A stretch of 64,000 nt of DNA from Eonycteris spelaea (Eukaryota; Chordata; Mammalia; Chiroptera; Pteropodidae), in assembly GCA_003508835.1 (NCBI GenBank), contig PUFA01000072.1, positions 5,678,501 to 5,742,500 on the forward strand. The letters run 5' to 3'. The notes under the pieces were generated by a model. That model saw only the letters and a list, made by a program, of their open reading frames with translations. It was not told the origin of the DNA and ran no database searches. The translations under genes were made by a program, and so were the position numbers. Positions 55,755 to 64,000 of this stretch are shown piece after piece. Positions within the stretch are counted from its first letter, which is position 1. Each line of letters starts with the position of its first letter.

Positions 55755-55855
55755 CAACAGCTAAGCTCACTTATTTCCATATTTATGGAAATGAAATTGA
55801 GATTCAAAGAGGATAAGTGATGGGTCCAAAGTCACATCAGAATTCATTGCAAGAG
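55755..55855 (-). repeat. MIR SINE fragment, antisense
   Basis: TTCCATATTTATGGAAATGAAATTGAGATTCAAAGAGGATAAGTGATGGGTCCAAAGTCACATCAG (55776-55840) is the complement of the MIR core. Confidence 0.8.
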
Positions 55856-56249
55856 ATGTAAGAGACGTAACTAGAAATATTTAACAAACAGGAAGCAGAC
55901 GCATAACTAGAAATGACTGCAAATAAAACCTAGATCTGATTGGTGTTTATCTCTGTTCCTTCGACCACACCAGACCTGCCTCCTTCTGGTACAGGAGATT
56001 TTGCACTGGTTCTTCTGGAATCTCTATGACAGAGGCCCCCATACAGGTAATAACAGCACGTGTATTTAGCTATGTCTCCCAGTGCCCTCCTGACGGAACA
56101 GACCACTGGTCTTGGTCACGGTCCTTAAATGCAGTCCTATGGAAAGTGCCCACTTCCTACTCAGACACTAAACTAGTCTAATCCAAAATCTTTGCAATAG
56201 GAGAATTGGAAGGATCACTATTCCAATGGCTGAAGTGTAAAAATGTTAG

Positions 56250-56450
56250 GTGTGCCAGGCACCGTTCTGAATTCTTAATATATGTATTAATTTAAGCAGA
56301 TGAGCGCATTCATTTTTTTAAGGAAATCATTGAGGTAAGTACTGGCATTCCCTAATGAAGACAGTGAGACCCGATGTGACCTGCCCAAGTTTACACAGCC
56401 CGACGTCACAGAGTTGGGCTATGAAGGAAGACTGTGTGTCTCCAGGGGCA
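56250..56450 (-). repeat. MIR SINE, antisense
   Basis: TGCCAGGCACCGTTCTGAATTC (56254), then TACTGGCATTCCCTAATGAAGACAGTGAGACCCGATGTGACCTGCCCAAGTTTACACAGCCCGACGTCACAGAGTTGGGC (56339-56419), is the complement of MIR. Confidence 0.88.
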
Positions 56451-56689
56451 GCAAGTTCAACCTCCAGTGACGCTGCCTCTGTCTATGGCGCAGGCGGAGA
56501 TACCATTGTAGGTACGTTTTAGTGGAAAGAAAAAAAAATCGCCCCCTGTAGCTCAGAACGGTTCTGGCAACTGAGAACCATAACCTCACTTTGGCAAAAG
56601 GCATCTAAAGGTATATTCAAAATAAGTCTTAACCTTTAAGAACAATCAATCAAATGATACAGATGTAGAAGTGACTGTGAAACTGATGT

Positions 56690-56800
56690 GGTTTGATGAT
56701 TTTTTTTTTCATAGGTGAGAAAATCAAGAATCCAAAAAGTCAAACTATCTTCCCCAAAGTCTCAGGTCACTCGGGGGTAGAAGTATTAGCCCAGGTGCAT
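56690..56800 (-). repeat. MIR SINE fragment, antisense
   Basis: TAGGTGAGAAAATCAAGAATCCAAAAAGTCAAACTATCTTCCCCAAAGTCTCAGGTCACTCGGGGGTAGAAG (56714-56784) is a diverged complement of the MIR core. Confidence 0.65.
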
Positions 56801-56804
56801 AAGT

Positions 56805-59635
56805 TGCAAATACAATTGATTTCTTGAAGCAAAGCCTTAGAGGGTAACATGAATGGATGAAGCTATTGTCGTGACAATACTCCATCACAAACAACCACAA
56901 TACTTCAGTGGGATGTGACGATAAGTGTTCACTGCCCACCAGCCTGGTGTGGTTGACTAGGTGCCTCTTCTGCTCCTGACTGGCTTTCGTATTTCTGAGG
57001 ATCAGCTCATCTAGCTGATTGTTGGCCTCGACTGGGGCAAGTAGGCTCTGTTCCATATTTGTCTTGTCATCTAGCTTGGAAAAAAAATTCTCATGTCAAT
57101 GGAGGCGGCGCAAGGGCACACGTGGAAATGTGCAAGCATCATTTCAAGTCTCTGCTTGCCTGGTCAAGACTCCATCTACCTCACCGACCAAAGCCAGTTG
57201 CATGACCAGGCCCAGATAAGATTTAAGTGCACTATCACTTATTTATATGAAGGAGAAAGAAAGTGCGTAGAGTTTCGAGAAGAGGAAAGAAATCAAAGGA
57301 AGCCAAATTATGCTATGTTAGTTCTAACCTTTAAATTTTGAAGTCACGCCTTCCATTTGGGGGAACATTTGCTACATTTATAAATCAGGAAAAATACATC
57401 ATTTGGCTAAAAGAAAGGAAGTGTTGAATTTAAGAAGTGTGCACCGTTTTTTTAAAAGTTAGGTTCACCATGCTGGCAGGCATCATGTTGAATGTGAGGA
57501 TTCTTAACTTATTTATAGATAAATTTATGCAGGTCCTTTTTAAGGAAAATCTGAGAAAAACAAAATTTAACTTTAATTGAATATATATGCAGTTGAAATT
57601 AAATTTAATATAAATTTTATATTATAATTATATACATTATATGAAAAAGTGGGTTTATTTTGGCAATATAAATAGGGCTTAATTTATAAAACATTAATAT
57701 ATTAGCAATTTATAAAAGTTTAATATATTTGCAGCTTTTCCAGAATTCATCTAGAACTAATTTGGATACATGTAATAAAATATTAAAATGGTTTGCTTTA
57801 GTTAAATTAGAAATCTATTTTTTTAGATAGAGACCTATTTTTTAATGTTTATAAATATGTGTGTGTGAACGCTATTTAAAGATTCAAATATCTTCTTCAA
57901 GAAGTTAAACTTCAAGTGTCACTTTTTAAAAATGAATTGTAGCTGCTATTCCTGGTAAAGACTAAAACTATTTTTCACCTTTTTTCCTTTGTTAGTTGGA
58001 CTAATTTCATAAGTCACCATTCCTCTATCACTTTTTAAGCCTCTTGACAAGAGTTCTTTGAAAGAAAGCTCTCATGAAAGCAAAAAAACCAAAAACAAAA
58101 ACCTAACTAAAATCAAACAAGCTCCCAAAATAAAACAAAATAAACACAATGCTACTAATACAAACTCTTGCAAAATCTGTTACTAAAAAGTATCTCATAT
58201 TGTGTTAAATTCCAGTTACAAAATAAAACATAAACATAAATATCAAAAGGCTTCATTATAGTGTTGGCTTCTCAGGACACTAAGGTTCTAGAGCTTTGGG
58301 TATCTTCTTGTCTTTTTTTTCTTTTTAAATAAAATTGTCGTAAGCAGGTTAATATTGTATTGTTACAATGGGTCCCTCACCAGCCCACTGTAAGAGGTTA
58401 AATGTTTAAAATCTAATGTTATGATGTTATCCTTAAAAAAAAAAAAAAAAGCAGCTCATTTTAAACATGAAAGTGCAATGCAACATCTAAATTCAAGAAT
58501 TTTAAATTGTTTCTGTCAAAATGCCCTACCTACTCTCCAGGCAAGTGCCCTGTCTTCGTACTGTGAGGAAACACTGTGTGTTGCTTTATGTGAACATCTT
58601 TGATTTATTAAAGGAAGCACGTCTTCTCACTCCTCAAATCAACAGTAATGTCATTAACCTGTTGATGGGGAAAACTTAGACTTATAAAAGTATGAATGAA
58701 ACAAAAGGAATGAGACAGAGTGGACAGATGAGATGTGTTTCCTTTTTTTCTCATTCCATGACATATGGCATTGCCTCCTAATGAGTCGTCTTCTTGTGGG
58801 ACCTGCCATTTGCTTTTTAAAAGTTTAATTATCACTCTCCAGTCTCTATCTGCTGACAGCTGTTCCACTTGGGGACACCTTGGGACATACATCTGCTGTC
58901 TTAGCTACGGGTTTTCCTTTGTTGCGTCACGAACTCAGGAACTTCTTGGTGAAATTCAAAACTGTCCCCACACAAAGAGGACAAGGAGAAATTAAAAAAG
59001 AGGCACACCACTCTAGATCGTAGGTGGCAGTTTTAAGAAGGAAACTTACTTATGAGGCTTGTCTTACGTGGCTGCAAGAGAAACAGATCTCCACGCCTGC
59101 ACCAGAATCTTAAAAGTTTATGCAGAGTCCTTAACTGGGCTCAGTCAGGTATGTACACTGTCTGAACGACACATTGCTCTCTCAAGGCTGTGTCCTTGAC
59201 AATGGCTCCAACTGTGGGAACCGGCGGCGGAACATATCTTCCAAGGGCAGGGGAGGGGTGAGGAGCCTCCAGTGGCTCAGGTCCAGATCACGGATCAACT
59301 GGCAGCCATGTCCTCTGATGACCAACTCTCACATCTCTCATGTGATCATCTTCTGAGAAGTTGTCAGAAAGAGTATGTAATTGAACTGTTCTTACGAGAT
59401 TTCTGGAAAATCAGAATTTTCTTCAGGAGATGTCATCCGAAATGAGACAGGTTCCACATCACCAGTCTTCACATATACTGGAACTCCGTTTCCCCCTCTG
59501 CTTTGAACAGAAATGCACTACTGTACTCCCATCAGCTGAAATCTTTATTTTTAACTTGTCATTCTGTATTTTTCCATGATCTGATGGTATGCAATTACAC
59601 AACTGACAAAAGTGCCCAACTGTTTTAAGAAATCT
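56805..59635. other. Mostly unique; possible unassigned repeat at 56860-57240
   Basis: Positions 56860-57240 have the look of an old placental repeat (TCCATCTACCTCACCGACCAAAGCCAGTTGCATGACCAGGCCCAG near 57171-57215), but I cannot name it. The 103-codon minus and 82-codon plus frames there are not convincing genes. 57430-58150 is strongly AT-rich. 59035-59360 is GC-richer and also unassigned. A-runs lie at 58435-58450. Confidence 0.35.
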
Positions 59636-59639
59636 ACTG

Positions 59640-59640
<1 letters not shown>

Positions 59641-59695
<55 letters not shown>

Positions 59696-59719
59696 CCTCT
59701 CTCTCTCTCTCTCTCTCAT
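59641..59719. repeat. (CA)26 followed by (CT)n microsatellite
   Basis: A pure CA run at 59641-59692 grading into CTCCCTCTCTCTC... to 59719. It explains the VCVCVC-rich minus-strand frame. The length and purity suggest allelic length variation. Confidence 0.97.
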
Positions 59720-59724
59720 AGCAG

Positions 59725-60175
59725 CAAGAAAAGCCCTCATTTTGTTTGTTGTTTTGCTTGCTTGCATATGTTTGCTTAATTCTGGGACTGAACTTAAAGG
59801 GTAAGAGCCATCAGGGAGACATAGTCTTTTGTCATTTCCATTGTCCCTTGACTATGTATGTTTTCCATTTGATAATCTGACGTGACCTCTGGAAGCAAAA
59901 CAGCATGTCCCTCTGAATATCCTACTTTCTCTAAAAAGAGATGGATGGAAACAAAAAGGATTCGATGTATCATATGTCAATATAAATATTTTTTCCAACC
60001 TGCTTTCATAAACACTATATGTTTGATCCTTGCAACGACTATATTGATAATCCTGGCTGGAATATTTTTTAATCACTCTAAATCCTAGAGCATTTTTCTC
60101 TTTCTTATTTCCTTAAGGTACATGGACCTTGTATTATAGCTATTTGTGAATGTAGCTGTCCACCCTACACTGCAC
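59725..60175. other. Unique noncoding stretch
   Basis: No gene or confident repeat between the microsatellite and the LTR. Confidence 0.45.
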
Positions 60176-60179
60176 TAAG

Positions 60180-60655
60180 AATGATTTGGCCCTTTGTCCC
60201 CAACCACTGGGCATAAACTCTAAGCCCTTGGAATGTCCTGCCGAAAAGAGTGACTGTTGACCTAGGGGTGTTGAGCACACTAGAAAGTTTAAGATGACAG
60301 TGTGGTTTATGGTGGGGCCTGGGGCATGTGGGTAATCAGCTTTGTCTAAGTGACCAATTCAGTAAAAATTGTGGGCACGCCGCTTTGTGGGCTTCCCTGG
60401 CTGGCGACACTGTGTGTACTGTCACACATTGTTATGGGAAAAGTAAACACTGTCCACATGATTCTTGTGGAAGAGGACACCAGGTAGCTTATACCTGGCC
60501 CCTCCTGGCCGCTGCTAGTACCTTCTTTGCCAGTTGTGACCTGCATCCTTCACTGTATGTAATAAACTGTGACCATGAGTACAACAGCTTTGCTGAGTTT
60601 GGTGTGTCCTCTAACAAATAACTGAATCAGAACAGCCTGAGGTCTTGGGGACATT
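60180..60655 (+). mobile_element. MLT2-type ERVL LTR
   Basis: Solitary LTR of an endogenous retrovirus-L element. Blocks in order: CCTTTGTCCCCAACCACTGGGCATAAAC (60190), GGAATGTCCTGCCGAAAAGAGTGACTGTTGACC (60230), GTGGGCTTCCCTGGCTGGCGACACTGTGTGTACTGTCACACATTGTTATGGG (60387-60438), GGAAGAGGACACCAGG, then the R/U5 region with polyadenylation signal GTAATAAACTGTGACCATGAGTACAACAGCTTTGCTGAG (60559-60597) and CTGAGGTCTTGGGGACA near the end. No internal viral genes are adjacent. Confidence 0.88.
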
Positions 60656-60659
60656 AGTG

Positions 60660-61380
60660 GCTTCCTAAATCTTCCAGATCACAGTTTGGTCAATAAGGAG
60701 GACCCACAGCAGAATGGAAGGGAAGACAGGCTGAGGTATTCACGATCCACTTCTGTCGCTGTGAGAGAGCGTCTTCACCTGCGCTTTTGGAGCTCAGAGA
60801 CTTCCGGCTTCCAGTGACATTTCCTTTCATCTCTTTTGGTGACAGCCCTGTGACTGAAGACCCAGGTTTTCTTCTTGGGGTTCCCTACATTCAGCCACAC
60901 ATCTGTAATTAGTTAATACGTAAATCTCATTCTTTTTTTTCTTCCTAATACGAGCGTGTCCTCTGTTAACTGCGAGGACCCTGAATGATACAAAATGAGA
61001 ATAAAACACATGCAAAACCTTTGGCAGCAATGAATTTTGTGTACTGTAATATTTTTATTGCATTATCTTAAATTTTGCAACAAAATCCTTAATACACTTG
61101 TAATTAAGAAAATGAAGTATTTTGAAAAGAGCAGTGACACATCTGGACAACTAGCATTCCCACTCCCAGACGCCGTAATTCCTGGACACAGCCCTCTCTT
61201 CATTTAAACAACTCGCTGAGGACGACCACCCCTTAACCCTCCTTTGGCCCCCTCACCATCATTCACTGGTTTTGGCTACTGTATCTTCTTCGTTCCTTCT
61301 CATGCTGTGAAAACTCCTGAGAATTGCTGAGTGTCTACTCTGCTGTTAATCCTGGACTTCTGTTATATTTTAAGCCATGC
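60660..61380. other. Unique noncoding stretch
   Basis: Positions 61130-61380 may be the diverged body of the MLT1 LTR whose 3' end is recognised at 61385-61480; I could not align it. No gene. Confidence 0.35.
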
Positions 61381-61384
61381 CCAA

Positions 61385-61480
61385 ACTCCTGACACACAGA
61401 AATGATAATCTGATAAATATATAGTCTTAAGCTGCTAAATTTACCATAATTTATCACATAGCAATAGATGATACACAAAT
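61385..61480 (+). mobile_element. MLT1-type (MaLR) LTR 3' end
   Basis: CACAGAAATGATAATCTGATAAATATATAGTCTTAAGCTGCTAAATTTACCATAATTTATCACATAGCAATAGATGATACAC matches the MLT1 end 'GTTTTAAGCTGCTAAGTTTTGGGGTAATTTGTTATGCAGCAATAGATAACTGATACA'. Confidence 0.8.
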
Positions 61481-61484
61481 AGTT

Positions 61485-61775
61485 CTCTTAAGCTATGAAT
61501 TGTCATTCTGATGGGTGTGTGGTGGCATCTTGGTGTGGTTTTAACTTGCATTTTCTTAATAATGCTTTGGGTATCCTTTTGGCTATTGGACATCTTCAGT
61601 ATGAAGGGTTCAAATCTTTGCCCACACTTTTAAGTGACTCATTTATATTTTTATTATTGAATTATAGAAATGTTAACATAAATTTTGGTTATAAATTCTT
61701 TTTTAAATTCATATAATGAAAAGTTTTCTCCCAGTCTAGGCTGGCAATTTTTCTTTTTTTAAAGGCGTCCTATGA
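61485..61775 (-). repeat. L1 3' region fragment, antisense
   Basis: On plus: GTCATTCTGATGGGTGTGTGGTGGCATCTTGGTGTGGTTTTAACTTGCATTTTCTTAATAATG (61502-61563), CTTTGCCCACACTTTTAAGTGACTCATTTATATTTTTATTATTGAATTATAG (61616-61667), TTTTCTCCCAGTCTAGGCTGGCAATTTTTC. This is the complement of a mammalian L1 3' region. Confidence 0.88.
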
Positions 61776-61854
61776 TAAACTGTAACATAAAGCATGAGAA
61801 GCTCTAGATAATCAAGGGTGAGCTCTCAGGCAACAGCTGGAAGGACATATTTTA

Positions 61855-61946
61855 GGTGAGAGAGATGACGGTGGCTTGGAGGCAGTGGAGGCATCGTGAA
61901 GAGGGGATCAAATTCTGGATATAGTTTGAAGGTAGAGTGTTGAGGA
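61855..61946 (+). repeat. Old LINE 3'UTR-like fragment
   Basis: AGATGACGGTGGCTTGGAGGCAGTGGAGGCATCGTGAAGAGGGGATCAAATTCTGGATATAGTTTGAAGGTAGAG resembles an L1M 3'UTR block ('GATGATGGTGGCTTGGAC...GGATATATTTTGAAGGTAGAG'). Confidence 0.55.
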
Positions 61947-61947
61947 A

Positions 61948-62155
61948 CTGGGGGTGATTTTACCCCGTGAGGGACATCTGGAAATGCTAGGATGGAGGCA
62001 GGGACTGCTACTGGTGTCTACTGAGTGGAGGCCAAGGATGTGCCTCAACACCCTACAATGCATGGGACAGCCACCCCACCCACACACCCCATCGCCACCT
62101 GCAACAGAGAATTAACCAGCACGAATATCAGTCATGCCTAGGCTGAGGAACCACA
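61948..62155 (+). mobile_element. MER5A-type hAT-Charlie fragment
   Basis: GGGGGTGATTTTACCCCGTGAGGGACATCTGGAAATG (61950), GCTACTGGTGTCTACTGAGTGGAGGCCAAGGATGTGCCTCAACACCCTACAATGCATGGGACAGCC (62008-62073), GAGAATTAACCAGCACGAATATCAGTCATGCCTAGGCTGAGGAACC (62107-62152). The 5' terminal repeat is missing, whereas the 3' terminal repeat region remains in part. Confidence 0.92.
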
Positions 62156-62249
62156 CCATAGAGTAAAACATTTCTTATACATCAAGCATATATCTCAGCA
62201 AGAAATTATAAGGAATGAGGAAAAGATGGGACAACCTGTAATTCATAAA

Positions 62250-62700
62250 CATGGAATATTTTTCATTTATTCGTGTCTTCTTCAATTTCTTCTACCAGTG
62301 TTTTATAATTTTCAGTGTACATAGCTTTCATCATCCTGATTAAATTCATTCCTAAGTATTTTATTGTGTTGATGCTATTGCAAATGGGATTGTTTTCTTA
62401 ATTTTTAAGCTAGGTCATGGTTAGTGCATAGAAATGGAACTAATTATTGTATCCGGCAACTTTACTGAATTCATTTATCGGTTCTAACAGGGTTTTTTCT
62501 CTCTCTCTTTTTTTTTTGATGGGCTCTATACAGTTTTCTATACATAAGATCATGCCACCTATAAACAGAGATAATTTCTTCTTCCTTTTTTATTCAGATG
62601 CCTTTTAAATTCTTTTTCTTGCCTAATCGCTCTGGCTTGGACTTTCAGTGCTATGTTAATAAAAGGAGCAAGACTGGGAGGCTTTATTTTGTTCCTGATT
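62250..62700 (-). repeat. L1 ORF2 fragment, antisense
   Basis: Complement of the L1 ORF2 reverse transcriptase region: TAAATTCATTCCTAAGTATTTTATTGTGTTGATGCTATTGCAAATGGGATTGTTTTCTTAA (62341-62401), ATCCGGCAACTTTACTGAATTCATTTATCGGTTCTAA, ATAAGATCATGCCACCTATAAACAGAGATAATTTCTTCTTCC, TTTTTCTTGCCTAATCGCTCTGGCTTGGAC. It is broken by frameshifts and stops and cannot encode protein. Confidence 0.93.
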
Positions 62701-62704
62701 TTAG

Positions 62705-63020
62705 AGCTTGTTTTTTATTTAACATCATAATTCTGAGATAATCCACGTTGTTAGTATGTATCCGTATTTGATTCCTCTTCCCTATTGAATAGCATCCCAT
62801 CATATGCGCATGTCAGCAGTTGATGGACATTCCAACTGTTTCTAGTTTGGGCCCATTTTGAATAATACTGCTGTGTATTTACAAGTACAAGACTTTGTAT
62901 GGACATTTGTTTTCATTTCTCTTTGGTACACACCTAAGAGTAACACTCCTCGATCATATGGTACACTTGTCAATTTCCATTTAACCTTTAACGACACTGG
63001 CAAGCTATTTTCCAAATAGG
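62705..63020 (-). repeat. L1M 3' region fragment, antisense
   Basis: CAGTTGATGGACATTCCAACTGTTTCTAGTTTGGGCCCATTTTGAATAATACTGCTGTG (62817-62875), TATGGACATTTGTTTTCATTTCTCTTTGGTACACACCTAAGAGTAACACTCCTCGATCATATGGTA (62896-62961). In L1 order this lies 3' of the piece at 61485-61775, so it cannot continue colinearly from the ORF2 piece beside it. Confidence 0.9.
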
Positions 63021-63024
63021 TCAT

Positions 63025-64000
63025 TTTTTAATTAAAAAAAAAATTCAGGAGTCTTCGAATCTTTCAGAAATTCTGACTTTTTCACCATAACTTCAAAGGA
63101 GAGGAAGTGTTTTTACAGACAGTGAGTTCTGTTCCTGCCGCGTGTATACTGATGGAAGCCCTTGATGCCAACAACCAATGTTTTCTCATTGTTTTCTATG
63201 ACACAGAAACCAGAACCTGTGATAAGCAGACCTGGAGAAATCTCACACAGATCCTATCTATCTCCACTGAATGATGATAAGAGTTTTCATGCCAAAGAAC
63301 AAACAGCATAGAAAAATACGCATATTGACTTTAGAAGTCAACTGGGAGATTTTACCAGACTCACGAAGGTCGATACCACAGTCTCGCGTTGCAGTGACTG
63401 TTGACAGGAGCTCTGGGAGGCTACTTGGAGAACTCTCTCCCAGCAGGTAGGATGCTTTCTCCTTCACATGAGGGAGAACTACAACCATCATCATTACTTA
63501 TATATTTAGATTGTTTAAAGCTTTATGCTTTTTTGTTTTAAAGGGAAAATAACAAGTCTTCAAATGTTTCACAGAAATTAAGCAATGTTGTTGGATCTAG
63601 TTGGATGGATATCAAAATTGACATGTAGTCAGATGTGGTCTGTACAAAACATCTTTTGTTTTTACTAGGAAGTGCCTTATGCATTTCAATTATATCCTGG
63701 TGCACATGAGTGTGATGGATTATTTAAAAATATTATGCTGTCCAATCACTGTGCATTAACAATACACTAAATATCATGAGAACAAAAGGACTGGGGAAAC
63801 CAGTTCTGGTAAATTAAGATCCACCTGAGATGTCACTCCCATGAGCAACCTTCATTTGAACTTGAGGAGAATGATTATGTTTCGTCTAATTTTGGCCCAA
63901 GTTGTATGTGCCACACTAATAACAGAAATAGCAACAAATCTTTTTCTTAAATGTATTTTTCCTCACACCAAAATAACGTATAAAATAAATCAAAGGAAAA
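63025..64000. other. Unique noncoding stretch
   Basis: No gene, RNA or confident repeat. An A-run lies at 63034-63044. The window ends inside this stretch. Confidence 0.45.

Noticed and set aside
56860..57341. Coding exon suggested by opposed 103- and 82-codon frames
   Set aside because: The sequence has the look of an old unassigned repeat, and neither frame shows a domain or splice sites.
59459..59767. 102-codon minus-strand frame with VC repeats
   Set aside because: It is a translation of the CA/CT microsatellite.
1..64000. Multi-gene system, operon, CRISPR array or defence island
   Set aside because: The window is mammalian noncoding DNA. There are no clustered genes, direct-repeat/spacer arrays or prokaryotic signals.

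Overview
This is a window of mammalian nuclear DNA: AT-rich, CpG-poor and filled with decayed interspersed repeats shared by placental mammals (L1M, L2, MIR, hAT-type DNA transposons, ERVL/MaLR LTRs). I see no complete protein-coding gene, rRNA gene, functional tRNA gene or CRISPR array. Open reading frames are short and most coincide with repeats or microsatellites. The window is best read as an intergenic region or a very large intron.

The best taxonomic clue is a pair of SINEs with a 5S rRNA-derived head (minus strand 10605-10805, plus strand 52416-52694) joined to the same non-5S tail. SINEs of this design were described from fruit bats (Pteropodidae, the MEG group), so a megabat is my leading guess. 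Springhare also carries 5S-derived SINEs, and I could not run a family search. Lineage-specific SINEs are sparse: besides these two there is one tRNA-derived relic (26600-26670). No young full-length L1 was seen, which fits that guess.

Layout. 1-2.2 kb: unique DNA. 2.2-4 kb: a plus-strand L1M whose 5' part/ORF1 joins directly to its 3'UTR. 4.9-6.2 kb: two L2 3' ends. 6.2-8 kb: repeat-poor. 8-11.1 kb: antisense L1, a MIR, and an antisense L1M split by the first 5S SINE. 12.4-12.8 kb: a MIR beside a possible minus-strand coding exon. 14.5-31 kb: mostly unique DNA with scattered MIR/L2. 32.7-37.5 kb: L2, hAT elements, MIRs and several striking palindromes. 37.5-39.8 kb: repeat-poor, with homeodomain-type motif clusters that make it a candidate conserved noncoding element. 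39.8-48.9 kb: MIR/L2/hAT mosaic plus a probable LTR. 49.9-52.7 kb: an unidentified 90-bp module present twice, a MaLR LTR fragment, and the second 5S SINE with a microsatellite in its tail. 53.3-57 kb: MIRs and a GC-rich purine-skewed block. 57-63 kb: a long CA/CT microsatellite, an MLT2-type LTR, an MLT1 3' end, and an L1/MER5A mosaic.

No operon-like or multi-gene system is present. The points most worth following are the 5S SINEs, the candidate exon at 12637-12786, the duplicated 90-bp module, and a few regulatory-looking palindromes. Repeat family names come from memory of consensus sequences, so boundaries are good to about 10-30 bases unless target-site duplications or terminal repeats are cited.
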